A stretch of DNA of 64,000 nucleotides from Desulfocucumis sp964643075 (GCA_964643075.1 CAZXQO010000008.1:1-64000); one strand, 5' to 3'. Positions 8,807 to 17,758 are shown, numbered from the stretch's first letter. A program made the numbers and translations. Notes: a model not told the origin generated them from the sequence alone.

Positions 8807-10183
8807 ATGAAAACTATAATCCTTGCCGGTGGAAGCGGTACCCGTTTGTGGCCGCTGAGCCGCACAAATTATCCCAAACAATTTTTAAAGATGAAGGGTA
8901 TGGATAAATCCATATTTCAGATGTCCTTTGAACGATGCTTGAAGCTTACCGACCTTTCGCAAATATATATAGTGACAAATGCCGGGTATAAATTTTTGGT
9001 AATAGGGCAGATTGAGGAACTGGGCTATCTGATTAACGAAAGAAATGTTTTAATTGAGCCTGTGGGAAGGAATACCCTTCCTGCTATTTACTACGGGATA
9101 AAGGAAATAAAGAAGCACGGCGACGATGTGGTGGCGGTATTCCCGTCAGACCATATTATATATAATGAAGAGAGTTTTGCGGATGCCATTAGCGCCGGTC
9201 TTTCTGCTGCCGGGGAATATATGGTCACTTTTGGGGTAAAACCGTACAAGCCCCATACCGGGTATGGCTATATCAAACCGGGTGAGCCGTTGGGGAAAGG
9301 GTATAAGGCAAAGGAATTCAAGGAGAAACCGGACTTGCGGACGGCTAAGGAATATGTGATGGATGGCTATCTGTGGAACAGTGGCATGTTTTTGTTGCAC
9401 ACCGGTATTTTTACTGAAGAGGTTAAGCACTTTTGCCCCGATGTCTACAACTGTTTTAAGGCAGAGGATATTGAGGAAATATATAGCAATGTACCGGCTG
9501 TCTCCATTGACTATGGCATAATGGAGAAATCAGCAAGGGTGGCAGTGTTGCCCCTGGATATAAAATGGAGCGACTTGGGGAGTTTTGACGCCTTCTATGA
9601 TGAGTTTCCCCGGGATGACAACGGTAATGTGTTGTTTGATGATAATATTTTAATCGAGTCTGAAAACAATTTATTATATACGGATAAAGATAAATCAGTA
9701 GCTGTTATCGGTGTAAACGATTTAATTGTAGTAGATCAGAAAGATGCCCTTTTGATTTGTGCCAGGGAGCAGTCCCAGAAGGTTAAGGATATTGTGGGCA
9801 CTCTTAAAGGACGGAAAGATTCCAGGGTTGATGAGCATCTTACAGCATACCGCCCCTGGGGATCCTATACCATTCTGGAGGAGGGGCTGTTTTATAAGAT
9901 TAAGCGGCTGACTGTGCTGCCCGGTAAAAAGTTAAGCTACCAATTGCATCATCATCGCAGTGAGCACTGGATAGTGGTGAAAGGTACGGCCAGGGTGACT
10001 GTTGGAAGTGAGGAAAATATCATTTTAAGCGGTAACAGTACCTATGTCCAGAGTGGTCAAAAGCATCGCCTGGAGAATCCGGGTAAGATAACGCTGGAAG
10101 TTATAGAGGTACAGTTGGGTGAATACCTGGAAGAGGATGACATCGTAAGGTTTGATGATGATTTTGGCCGCGTTAATCCATGA
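8807..10183 (+). CDS. manC: Mannose-1-phosphate guanylyltransferase/mannose-6-phosphate isomerase
   Basis: Start placed at ATG 8807, eight bases after AAAGGGG; an in-frame ATG at 8789 has no comparable site. The 458-residue protein begins with the nucleotidyltransferase signature LAGGSGTRLWPLSRTNYPKQ, with PSDH at about 109 and the FKEKPD lysine at about 168. The C-terminal third is the type II phosphomannose isomerase cupin (QLHHHRSEHWIVVKG). The bifunctional enzyme makes GDP-mannose from mannose-6-phosphate together with a phosphomannomutase not seen here. Length is normal. It is the last gene of the left glycan cluster and ends before a bidirectional terminator. Confidence 0.95.
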   Translation: MKTIILAGGSGTRLWPLSRTNYPKQFLKMKGMDKSIFQMSFERCLKLTDLSQIYIVTNAGYKFLVIGQIEELGYLINERNVLIEPVGRNTLPAIYYGIKEIKKHGDDVVAVFPSDHIIYNEESFADAISAGLSAAGEYMVTFGVKPYKPHTGYGYIKPGEPLGKGYKAKEFKEKPDLRTAKEYVMDGYLWNSGMFLLHTGIFTEEVKHFCPDVYNCFKAEDIEEIYSNVPAVSIDYGIMEKSARVAVLPLDIKWSDLGSFDAFYDEFPRDDNGNVLFDDNILIESENNLLYTDKDKSVAVIGVNDLIVVDQKDALLICAREQSQKVKDIVGTLKGRKDSRVDEHLTAYRPWGSYTILEEGLFYKIKRLTVLPGKKLSYQLHHHRSEHWIVVKGTARVTVGSEENIILSGNSTYVQSGQKHRLENPGKITLEVIEVQLGEYLEEDDIVRFDDDFGRVNP

Positions 10184-10234
10184 TTTTTAAGATGCAGTAT
10201 TCCTTGGTACTTGAAAAATCTGATAGTCCCAAAA

Positions 10235-10262
10235 AAATAGCGCCCCATCAAGGGCGCTATTT
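10235..10262. terminator. Bidirectional rho-independent terminator
   Basis: A perfect 11-bp stem (10235-10245 with 10252-10262) has a 6-base loop and A/T tracts on both sides. It lies between manC on the plus strand and the SLH gene ending at 10276 on the minus strand, so it can stop both transcripts. Confidence 0.85.
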
Positions 10263-10275
10263 TCTAATTTGTGAA

Positions 10276-11718
10276 CTATATTTTTAAATTATTCAGTACA
10301 CGTACTATCATGGTTGATGATTCAGCGCGAGTAGCTTTCGCATTGGGTTTAAATACATTGCCCGGCATACCTTTTACTACGCCTTCAGCAACTGCTGTTG
10401 CAATGGCACCCTTAGCCCAGGCTGGTGTATCCGATGCGTCTGCAAATGTCAATTGAGTATTGGATGCGGTTTTTCCTAATGCCTTAACTACCATGGCAGC
10501 AATTTCAGAACGGGTTATCAGATGGTCTCCGCCAAAAGTTCCGTCGGTATAACCATTGATTACGCCTTTTGCCACCGCTGCGCCTACAGATCCCTTGGCC
10601 CATGCCGGGATTGCACTGCTGTCGGTAAATTTGCTTGCTGCTGAAGCATTGGCATCCCATGCCAGGGCTTTGGCCAGTATTACGGCAAATTCGTTACGTG
10701 TGATATTGTTGTCGGGTTTGAAGGACTTATCAGGATATCCTCCAATAGCCATCATGCCTACCAGCCGTTTAATATCCTTCGCTGCCCAGTGGGAAGCAAC
10801 GTCTTTAAGAACTGGCAAGTTTGTATTTGCCATTACTGCAAATTTAGTAAAGTGATTTACATTTGCTGTTACTTTGCCTGTTGCAGAATTAACGTCTCCA
10901 CCAACAAAGACCCAGCCTTGACGGGCCTCGCTGTAGTAATACAGGCCAATTTGGTCCGCAGGTATACCGGCAAGCTTAGCTGTGTCGAAGGCAAATGTAA
11001 GTGTTACATCGCCAGTTAACTTAGCGCCGGTCAGGGTAACTTCAAATATCTTGCTGCCGATCTGGAGTGCAATGCTGCCTGCTGAAGCGGCAGGAACTTC
11101 ACCTTGAGCAACTTCGGTGATGCTAAGTGTTCCATCGCCGGATATAGCGCCTGCCGGTAAGGTTACCGAAACAGTGCCATCGGCAGTTGCAACTGTAGCT
11201 CCAGTCTTAGCGGAAACACTCTGGCTTACAGGTGCTGTAGGAGCACTGGGATAAGTTGTTGGTGTGGTTGCGGGTGAACCGCCACCGCTGGTGGTACCAC
11301 CGCTGCTAGTGCTTGCAGGTATTGTTGCGTATACGTCATCTACTACACTATCATACAGGTCAGTTTGTTGTGAGCTGTCATAGATAGCAGCATATACGGT
11401 TTGCGCAACACTGGACTTAGCCCAATCAATTGTAAAGGGTGCAGAATAGACAAGATCTGAAACTGAATAGGTAAAATCCTGGACTGACAATAAGTCACTC
11501 CACTTATAGTTGTTTGAGCTGTATGCCTGGACGTAAACGCCATAAACAACGGAACCAACATCTTGCTGGGTTCCATAAACAGTACCCGTTACACTTGTTC
11601 CATTATAGTCCAGGTTCTTAATGGTGAATGCCCATGAAGCTCCCGGAAGCATCATCCCAAATAGTAACATCATTATTACTATTAAGGATAGCTTCCTCTT
11701 AGTTTGCCTTGTTAGCAA
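10276..11718 (-). CDS. SLH-domain surface protein with a ZU5-like domain
   Basis: A 480-residue exported protein. The signal peptide is about residues 1-30 (basic start, MMLLFGMMLPGASWA). A region of unknown fold follows, then a Gly/Ser/Pro/Thr linker near 130-155. A ZU5-like domain (about 165-300, VSVTLPAGAISGDGTLS to HFTKFAVMA) is followed by three SLH repeats to the end (HWAAKDIKRL; GGYPDKSFKPDN; TRNEFAV). SLH domains bind pyruvylated wall polysaccharide, so the protein should sit on the cell surface. TTG 11718 is used because no ATG fits; an AAGGAG site lies about 13 bases upstream. It is transcribed away from the subtilase gene, which ends in the same two modules. Passenger function is unknown. 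Confidence 0.85.
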   Translation of the reverse strand: MLTRQTKRKLSLIVIMMLLFGMMLPGASWAFTIKNLDYNGTSVTGTVYGTQQDVGSVVYGVYVQAYSSNNYKWSDLLSVQDFTYSVSDLVYSAPFTIDWAKSSVAQTVYAAIYDSSQQTDLYDSVVDDVYATIPASTSSGGTTSGGGSPATTPTTYPSAPTAPVSQSVSAKTGATVATADGTVSVTLPAGAISGDGTLSITEVAQGEVPAASAGSIALQIGSKIFEVTLTGAKLTGDVTLTFAFDTAKLAGIPADQIGLYYYSEARQGWVFVGGDVNSATGKVTANVNHFTKFAVMANTNLPVLKDVASHWAAKDIKRLVGMMAIGGYPDKSFKPDNNITRNEFAVILAKALAWDANASAASKFTDSSAIPAWAKGSVGAAVAKGVINGYTDGTFGGDHLITRSEIAAMVVKALGKTASNTQLTFADASDTPAWAKGAIATAVAEGVVKGMPGNVFKPNAKATRAESSTMIVRVLNNLKI

Positions 11719-12456
11719 TGCTTTGTTTTCACTCCTTTTCGATATATTGTGACTGTTCTAACTAGCTTATTTTAAATTGATCCCCCCTTTTTCCAGGATT
11801 CGGAACAATCATCCGGCTCTATTGAGTCTTAAAAAAACCGGATGAAAATTCGTTAGTATGGATAAATATCAATGTCCTCTTTACAATAAAATAAAAAAAG
11901 TACGCCATGTTATAATTGGTTATTTATCCAATTAGTGTAATTATAGCCTAACATAAGCAATAATTCAACGGATTCCGTCAAATTAATTGACCACAAAACT
12001 TTTACCTGGACTGGAAATAAGACTTTGTGAAGTTTTTAAGGGAATAGGGAGATAGGAAGGTTAGGGTCAACCCGGTAAGGGATTGTTGATTCTTCAAGCA
12101 GTTCACGCAGATGCGTAAAGAATTCCGGTCCTGGTGAAGATGGATGCCATATTCCAATGTCAAAACTATATGATTAACCCTGTATATCTGCGCCGGCAAA
12201 ATATCACAGGGTTTTTGGTTTATTTTATGCAGATCCTGGAAACGGGGTTATTTTATGTTTAAAAAAAGATGAAATTGTATGTTTGTATAAAATATATACA
12301 AAATGGTAAATTAATCTGCAAAAATGTCGAATTATAATATGGTGGGAAAATTACAAAAATCAAAATACAGTAGTTGTTAAGGAAGGGGGAGTGATTGGAG
12401 CTATTTAATTGCACGCATATTTTTTCAATTGATTTTAAGGAGGCATTTCAAAAAAG
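11719..12456. other. Long intergenic region between divergent SLH genes
   Basis: These 738 bases hold no intact gene. They contain a short hairpin (CATCCGG with CCGGATG, about 11814-11844), a 99-bp copy of a nucleotidyltransferase gene fragment (12065-12163, listed separately), and AT-rich DNA with a TATAAT hexamer near 12334 that may belong to the promoter of the subtilase gene. No c-di-GMP or other known riboswitch core was seen. Both flanking SLH genes must take their promoters from here. Confidence 0.55.
12065..12163 (-). repeat. Orphan 99-bp copy of an MNT nucleotidyltransferase gene fragment
   Basis: This stretch matches 17426-17524 over 99 bases with one visible mismatch (GGTCC here, GGCCC there). 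On the minus strand it corresponds to a central piece of a minimal nucleotidyltransferase (PSSPGPEFFTHLRELLEES and flanking residues). No start, stop or active-site GSxxxG motif accompanies it, so it is a gene scrap. Just past the match, this copy lacks six bases present at 17525-17530 and then shares AACT. Confidence 0.85.
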
Positions 12457-15400
12457 ATGTTTGGAAAAGCCAGAAAAGTATTTTCGATTATAATTATTAC
12501 GGCCTTAGTGTTGATGAACGCAAATTTGGCGCTGGCTTCGAGTTACTCTCAAAGCCGAAGCGTGTTGAGGAAGGCAAATCTTTCATTTGAAGGGTCTTTT
12601 ACTGTTCCTCAAAAAGACAAGTCTCAGCTCTCTGAAGCAAGGAAAAAATTGAGTACGGATTTACTTTCGTTAGTTGACGAAAGTTTTATTCCTTCCGGCC
12701 AGACAATACTGGGATTAAAGCGGCAGATGCAGGGGAACGGCCAGTTTCGCCATATACCGAATGCAGCGGATAGTAATTCTACAGAGGCCGGCCAGGTCTA
12801 TGTCTATATATATCTAAAACACTCGGCCCCGACAAGCGTGGTTGATTCATTTGTCAGCGTAAAGGACAGGGATGAAAAAAACCACTACGTGGTGGGCTGG
12901 GTCAACGAAAGTGAGCTTGACAGCCTTGCGGCTTTACAAGATGTACGGTCTATCCGTACCGTGCTCCCTCCCGTGATAAGGACAGGATCGGTAGACAGCG
13001 AGGGGGACGTTCTTATGAATGTCTATGCTGCCCGGTCGGTCCTTGGTGGAGTTTACGACGGGACCGGGATAAAAGTAGGCATCATATCGGACGGTGTCAC
13101 CAGTATTGCTGACAGTGTTTATTCCGGAGACCTGCCTGACAATGTAACTGTGGTAAGCGCGAGCTACGGGAATGGAGACGAGGGGACGGCCATGCTGGAG
13201 ATAGTCCATGACCTGGCCCCCGGGGCCGAGCTGTATTTCCATGATTGCGGCAGTAATACCACCGAATTTAACCAGGCAATTGACGCTCTGGTTAGCGCGG
13301 GCTGTAATATAATATGCGATGATATAGGCTGGATGACCGAGCCATTTTTCGAAGACGGGCCAGTGGCCAGCCACGTGGCCTCGGTTATAGCAGGGGATGA
13401 TGTTCTTTACGTCTCGGCGGCCGGAAACGATGCCCTGTCGCACTACCAGGGAATGTACAAGTCGTACCAGTCAAGCCTCATGCACGATTTCAGCGGCAAT
13501 GGCACCGATCCCGTCATGTACGTGAATATTCCTGCCGGGGGCACTGTTGATGTGATTTTACAGTGGAACGATCAGTGGGGCAGTTCCGGGAATGACTATG
13601 ACATGCTTTTGGTGGATGCTACTGATCCCTCGACTCTGTTAGCTGGCAGTACGAGGCCCCAGGATGGTACTGGTGACCCCATTGAAGTTATTGATTACAC
13701 AAACAATACAGGTGCTGATATTGTTGCGGCAATAGAGGCGGGCAAGTACGACGCATCTGCTGCTGATAAAACGCTGGAGCTCTATATTTATGGAACAAAC
13801 GGAGCTGGTAATTATTCGGATAATGTTACCCCGGAGGATTCCATTTACGGTCATGCGGCGGTGTCGGGGGTTGTCACCGTTGGGGCCGTCAATACATCCA
13901 AACAAATTGAAGATTATTCATCCCAGGGACCGGTTACTCTCTACAATGGCATCGTTCGCAGCAAGCCCGAAGTCTGCGGTATTGACGGTGTGGCCATAAC
14001 CGGGGCGGGGGGGTTCCCAAATCCATTCTACGGGACCAGTGCGGCTGCGCCCCACGTGGCTGCCGTGGCGGCCCTGGCCATGGAAAGAAATCCTTCCCTA
14101 ACCGCTTCCGGAGTGGCCGGTATCATAGAAAGCTACTCCAATGACCTGGGTGCTCCGGGGTATGATAATGTATACGGCTACGGGCTTCCTGATGCCCTAA
14201 ATATGGTGAATGACACTGATCTGGGCCAGCTGTCATTTTCCAGTGCAGGGTACAGCGTGGGCGAGGGAGTCGGCAGCGTTTCCATATCTGTTTATCGTAC
14301 CTCGGGCAGTAGCGGGATGGTGACTGTGGGCTACGCTACCAGTAACGGCAGCGCCACCGCCGGGAGCGACTATACTTCCACCAGCGGAATCCTTACTTTT
14401 AATAATGGGGATACCACCAAATCATTCATTGTTCCCGTATTGGACAACAGTGTTTATAAAAGCAACGAGACAGTCAACCTGAGCTTGAGCACTCCTGGTG
14501 GTGGAGCTACTCTGGGATCCCAGCCCAGCGCCGTACTCACCATTGTCGATAATGATTCACCTCCCAGCGGCGGCAGTAGTAGTCCCAGCGGCGGAGGTGG
14601 AACCCCGACTCAGGGTACCAGTGTTAGTGCCGGCGGCGGTACGGTGACAGAATCCGGTGTGACTATTGTTGTTCCTGCCGGAGCCGTGGATGAAGAGATT
14701 AAGGTTCAGGTGGAGAAAGTAACCTCGGTCTCAGGTCTGACGCTACCGAAAAACGGTCAACTGGTTAGCCAGGTGGTTAACTTAGTGAAGGACATATCCG
14801 GCAATTTCAATAAACCTGTGACTATAACAATGTCTTTTGATAAATCAAAAGTCGATCCGGATCAATACACCGTCAGCATATACTGGTATGATGAAAGTTC
14901 CGGCAAGTGGGTGGAACTGGATAACGTAAAAGCGGATATGACTGCGGGAACGGTAAGTGGTGAAGTAAGTCACTTTACCAAATTTGCCGTTATAGCGGTA
15001 AAAAATCAGACTATACCCTCCCTGCCCCCGGTCCTGAAAAATGACGTGACACTCAAGGACATAGCCGGGCACTGGGCCGAGGCCAATATCAAGTCCCTGG
15101 TTGCCTCCGGGGCGATAAGCGGTTATCCGGACGGAACTTTCAGGCCCGACGGAAATATCACCAGGGCGGAATTTGCCACCGTATTGGTCAAGGCACTGGG
15201 ATTAAAAGCTCAGGGTGGAAAAGTATTTAAAGACACCACCGGCCATTGGGCCAAAGATTTTATTTCCACCGCTGCAGCCCTGGGGATAGTCAACGGCTAC
15301 CCGGAAGGTAATTTCGGGCCGGATGATTTGATTACCCGGGAACAGATGGCTGCAATGACAGTTAAGGCCGCCGGGCTTACCGGGACATCCCGGGAGTTGA

Positions 15401-15567
15401 CCTTTGCGGATACTAAAGATATTTCCGACTGGGCTTTGGAGGCCATCTCCATCGCCACCGGCAAGGGAATAATGAAGGGATATCCCGGCAACACGGTAAG
15501 GCCCGGGGGTAACGCCACCAGGGCCGAAGCGGTGACGGTAATACTGAACGCACTGAATAATAAATAG
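12457..15567 (+). CDS. SLH-anchored subtilase-like (S8) peptidase with Calx-beta and ZU5-like domains
   Basis: A 1036-residue exported protein. The signal peptide ends near residue 28 (NANLALA). A subtilase-like domain spans about 190-590: Asp motif VGIISDGV, oxyanion Asn in VSAAGND and nucleophile motif GTSAAAPHVAAVAALAM. Where subtilisins have HGTxVA, this protein has DEGTAMLEIVHDLAPGA, so the catalytic His position is Glu. A Calx-beta domain (about 590-705) follows, then a Gly/Ser linker, a ZU5-like domain (about 730-850) and three SLH repeats (from 866). It should be displayed on the wall through pyruvylated polymer. An AAGGAGG site lies 13 bases before the ATG. Activity is uncertain because of the altered triad. 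Confidence 0.88.
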   Translation: MFGKARKVFSIIIITALVLMNANLALASSYSQSRSVLRKANLSFEGSFTVPQKDKSQLSEARKKLSTDLLSLVDESFIPSGQTILGLKRQMQGNGQFRHIPNAADSNSTEAGQVYVYIYLKHSAPTSVVDSFVSVKDRDEKNHYVVGWVNESELDSLAALQDVRSIRTVLPPVIRTGSVDSEGDVLMNVYAARSVLGGVYDGTGIKVGIISDGVTSIADSVYSGDLPDNVTVVSASYGNGDEGTAMLEIVHDLAPGAELYFHDCGSNTTEFNQAIDALVSAGCNIICDDIGWMTEPFFEDGPVASHVASVIAGDDVLYVSAAGNDALSHYQGMYKSYQSSLMHDFSGNGTDPVMYVNIPAGGTVDVILQWNDQWGSSGNDYDMLLVDATDPSTLLAGSTRPQDGTGDPIEVIDYTNNTGADIVAAIEAGKYDASAADKTLELYIYGTNGAGNYSDNVTPEDSIYGHAAVSGVVTVGAVNTSKQIEDYSSQGPVTLYNGIVRSKPEVCGIDGVAITGAGGFPNPFYGTSAAAPHVAAVAALAMERNPSLTASGVAGIIESYSNDLGAPGYDNVYGYGLPDALNMVNDTDLGQLSFSSAGYSVGEGVGSVSISVYRTSGSSGMVTVGYATSNGSATAGSDYTSTSGILTFNNGDTTKSFIVPVLDNSVYKSNETVNLSLSTPGGGATLGSQPSAVLTIVDNDSPPSGGSSSPSGGGGTPTQGTSVSAGGGTVTESGVTIVVPAGAVDEEIKVQVEKVTSVSGLTLPKNGQLVSQVVNLVKDISGNFNKPVTITMSFDKSKVDPDQYTVSIYWYDESSGKWVELDNVKADMTAGTVSGEVSHFTKFAVIAVKNQTIPSLPPVLKNDVTLKDIAGHWAEANIKSLVASGAISGYPDGTFRPDGNITRAEFATVLVKALGLKAQGGKVFKDTTGHWAKDFISTAAALGIVNGYPEGNFGPDDLITREQMAAMTVKAAGLTGTSRELTFADTKDISDWALEAISIATGKGIMKGYPGNTVRPGGNATRAEAVTVILNALNNK

Positions 15568-15587
15568 CTGCTTTTGTGGCAAGCATG

Positions 15588-15622
15588 AGGAACCTCCCTG
15601 CTTAATGGGGGGTTCCTTTTTT
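15588..15622 (+). terminator. Rho-independent terminator after the subtilase gene
   Basis: The hairpin pairs 15588-15598 (AGGAACCTCCC) with 15607-15617 around an 8-base loop, with one mismatch, followed by a T run. It starts 21 bases after the stop. Confidence 0.8.
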
Positions 15623-15728
15623 ATAGTTAATTCTGCCACATAAAAAGGGGGAAGTCACAATTGATTGGGTACAATGCTGATATCACCGCATCGATTAACC
15701 GAAGTATCTTTCGGGATTTGTAAAAATT

Positions 15729-16133
15729 TTAATCTTCTAAATACGGGTTGATGCTTACTAATCCTTCGATATATCTAAAGTGCCTTTTGTTCAAAGTAAA
15801 TAATACTGCTTCATTCACAAATGTTGTTGCTGCAATAAGGGCATCCATAGGATCAAGGCCATGGGAAACACGGTACATTGATAGAAGCTTACCTGCAGTG
15901 GCAGCAATTTTTTTATCAACGGGTATATGATCAAAGGTTTCAAGCAGGCTCCTTATTAGCTCATGACGTTGCTCAGTTATTTTGGGGGCCGAGAGAAGTT
16001 CCATTACTGTAATCGTTGATATAAATCCTTCAAAGACGCCTTTTTCGATATTTTTAAGTTGCCCATGAGCCTGGGGCATACCCTTTAAATGGTCTATAAT
16101 GATATTTGTATCAAAGACTACCTTCATTGGCAT
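15729..16133 (-). CDS. vapC: PIN-domain toxin (VapC-like ribonuclease)
   Basis: About 134 residues with the PIN-domain acidic set: Asp in VVFDTNIIIDHL (about 6), Glu in TVMELLSAP (about 46) and Asp in GLDPMDALIAATT (about 98). VapC toxins cut specific RNAs using Mg-bound acidic residues. ATG 16133 (MPMKVV) overlaps the antitoxin gene by 23 bases. ATG 16127 is equally possible, and an upstream in-frame start at 16166 would overlap too deeply. Transcribed with the AbrB-type antitoxin as a type II module. Confidence 0.85.
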   Translation of the reverse strand: MPMKVVFDTNIIIDHLKGMPQAHGQLKNIEKGVFEGFISTITVMELLSAPKITEQRHELIRSLLETFDHIPVDKKIAATAGKLLSMYRVSHGLDPMDALIAATTFVNEAVLFTLNKRHFRYIEGLVSINPYLED

Positions 16134-16380
16134 CCAACCTTTTCCCGGAATCCTTACGGAGTTCATTGATATATTCTTTTAAGTCATAATCCAAATCCGA
16201 CAGCAAACCAAAGGTCTGGTCAACTATCCCCTTTTTAGCCTTTGCCTGCTTGGTCTTTAACACAATCCTTCCTTCCTCAACATAGCAAGCCAGGGTATCC
16301 CCTTCTTTAAGGTTAAGGCTATTTCTAGCTTCTGCAGGGATAACAATTTGACCTCTTGATGAAATCCTGATAGTATACAT
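16111..16380 (-). CDS. vapB: AbrB/MazE-type antitoxin (VapB-like)
   Basis: An 89-residue protein with the swapped-hairpin AbrB fold signature at the N-terminus (MYTIRISSRGQIVIPAEARN, then LKEGDTLACYVEEGRIVL). The acidic C-terminal tail (about 50-89) is where such antitoxins bind their toxin. It neutralises the PIN toxin and usually represses its own operon by binding the promoter upstream of 16380. It is first in the minus-strand pair and overlaps the toxin gene. Confidence 0.87.
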   Translation of the reverse strand: MYTIRISSRGQIVIPAEARNSLNLKEGDTLACYVEEGRIVLKTKQAKAKKGIVDQTFGLLSDLDYDLKEYINELRKDSGKRLDANEGSL

Positions 16381-16537
16381 TTCTTACACCTTCTTATGCT
16401 ACTTATTGTTCTTATTTTATCTTAAGAATCATTGGTAGTCAAAATGGGTTTTATACACACCTTAATATGACAGGCTGAGTGCCGTCGGGGGGGGTATTTT
16501 TTAGCTTACCGATAAGCAGAATTATGAAACACCGCAG

Positions 16538-16565
16538 TTGAATTTAATTAATGAAATGATATAAT
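16538..16565 (+). promoter_or_regulatory. Probable sigma-A promoter for the YefM/ParE pair
   Basis: TTGAAT (16538-16543) and TATAAT (16560-16565) are separated by 16 bases, 33 bases before the antitoxin start at 16599. Both hexamers are close to consensus. Confidence 0.6.
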
Positions 16566-16598
16566 ATTGACAGAATAATGGCTAAAGAGGTGAATGGT

Positions 16599-16889
16599 AT
16601 GAGTTGGCAAGAAAATATTATTACGAACATCAAGCCGTCAACAGCAATTCGTCATGATTATAATTCTTTTTCAAAGCTGTGCCACGAAACCCAGGCTCCG
16701 GTGGTTGTGACCAAGAACGGCGAAGCCGATCTGGTGGTGATGAGCCATGAAGCCTATCAGAAGATGATGGCTCGACAGCGGTTGGGGCGGATGTTGTCGG
16801 AGGTTGACCGTGAAATAGCTGCAGGGACACCTATGCGTGATTTCGAGGAAACCTTTACAGCGATAAAAAAGAGGATAGAAAATGAGTAA
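16599..16889 (+). CDS. Phd/YefM-family antitoxin
   Basis: The start is placed at ATG 16599 because AAAGAGGTG lies seven bases upstream; the in-frame ATG at 16578 contains that site and is less likely. The 96-residue product has the Phd/YefM core (STAIRHDYNSFSKLCHE; PVVVTKNGEADLVVMSHEAY) and a charged helical tail. It should bind and inhibit the ParE-like protein, whose gene overlaps by 8 bases, and repress the promoter at 16538-16565. It resembles the antitoxin at 18105-18374 along its length. Confidence 0.88.
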   Translation: MSWQENIITNIKPSTAIRHDYNSFSKLCHETQAPVVVTKNGEADLVVMSHEAYQKMMARQRLGRMLSEVDREIAAGTPMRDFEETFTAIKKRIENE

Positions 16890-17214
16890 GAAAATTGTAT
16901 TATCGGAAATGGCCTATTACGATATTGACAGCATTTTCTCTTTCATTTCTCAAGATAGTAAACAGGCAGCCGAAAAATTACGACTACTTATTTATGAAGG
17001 TATAAGGAAGCTATCAGATTTTCCGGAGATAGGGCCGGTTATCCCTGAAGAAGACGCACCTGGTGCACAACGTGGATACAGGCGTATTGTAGTAACCCCG
17101 TACAGTGTATTTTATAGAGTACTAGAGGATCGTATTGTAATTGCCAGGGTACTGCATGGGAGACAAAATTGGATGCAATTTATATTTCCTATCTATGACA
17201 AAGAATATTATTAG
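16882..17214 (+). CDS. ParE/RelE-superfamily toxin
   Basis: A 110-residue ParE/RelE-fold protein. It begins with an N-terminal helix pair (MAYYDIDSIFSFIS) and the FPEIGPVIPE loop typical of ParE-type toxins. The C-terminal strands include GYRRIVVTPYSVFYRV and IVIARVLHGRQNW. ParE toxins act on gyrase and RelE toxins on translating ribosomes; sequence alone does not decide which. The 8-base overlap with the antitoxin indicates coupled translation. Confidence 0.87.
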   Translation: MSKKIVLSEMAYYDIDSIFSFISQDSKQAAEKLRLLIYEGIRKLSDFPEIGPVIPEEDAPGAQRGYRRIVVTPYSVFYRVLEDRIVIARVLHGRQNWMQFIFPIYDKEYY

Positions 17215-17238
17215 AATTTGACCCACAACAATGTTTAT

Positions 17239-17364
17239 CTAGGTGGTGAGGTAGTAGCCCCGGTGCATCCTTTCCATTGAGGAAGGGTTTTCTGTCATGA
17301 GTGCTTCTTCTAATCGAGATAACGCTTGGCCAGCGATCTGGAAGCGTTCTTTCAATCGTTCCAT
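17239..17364 (-). pseudogene. Truncated HEPN-family (HI0074-like) partner of MNT
   Basis: Starting at ATG 17364, 41 codons read MERLKERFQIAGQALSRL and onward, the typical start of the HEPN nucleotidyltransferase substrate-binding family. After about residue 28 the frame runs into unrelated sequence and stops at 17239-17241. The RxxxxH active-site half is missing. Its ATG overlaps the stop of the MNT remnant, the normal arrangement for a toxin-antitoxin pair. It is a decayed gene. Confidence 0.7.
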
Positions 17365-17664
17365 AATATACCTTCCTTTTGTACCTTATCCATTAAGGCC
17401 GGATCGGCATGAACCAGGTCAACGAGGTCAACCCGGTAAGGGATTGTTGATTCTTCAAGCAGTTCACGCAGATGCGTAAAGAATTCCGGCCCTGGTGAAG
17501 ATGGATGCCATATTCCAATGTCAATATCGGAACTGTTTTTGTTCGTGCCCCGGGCAAAGGAACCAAAGAGATAAATCTTAATATTTCGGTCGTTGATAGT
17601 TTTGAAGAAGCAAATCCCTGAGTCTTCTTAGAACTTCCGGCATATTCGCGGAACCGCTAGCCAT
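17352..17664 (-). pseudogene. Frameshifted minimal nucleotidyltransferase (MNT)
   Basis: From ATG 17664 the frame reads MASGSANMPEVLRRLRDLLL and then hits a stop. In another frame the sequence continues KIYLFGSFARGTNKNSSDID and onward, the GSxxRG...DxD nucleotidyltransferase motif, to a TGA at 17352-17354. The frame changes near 17600-17620 and the total length is not a multiple of three. Such proteins are the antitoxin partner of HEPN toxins, which they AMPylate. Here both partners are broken. Positions 17426-17524 are duplicated at 12065-12163. Confidence 0.75.
17426..17524 (-). repeat. Source copy of the 99-bp MNT fragment duplicated at 12065-12163
   Basis: 98 of 99 bases match the orphan copy near 12.1 kb in the same orientation, about 5.4 kb apart. 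This copy lies inside a recognisable MNT gene remnant, so it is probably the original. Confidence 0.85.
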
Positions 17665-17758
17665 GTGTTTTCTTCCTTTCCTACTCATAGGGAACTTTAC
17701 TTTCTATTATGCCATAAATAGCCAATTGGTAAAAGAAAAAGCTTTGCGGAGTGGAGTG

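Noticed and set aside
12002..12199. 65-residue minus-strand frame over the duplicated fragment
   Set aside because: It reads the MNT fragment in a different frame from the nucleotidyltransferase and has no family features.
11719..12456. c-di-GMP riboswitch upstream of SLH genes
   Set aside because: Looked for because a GGDEF gene is nearby, but no conserved core was seen.
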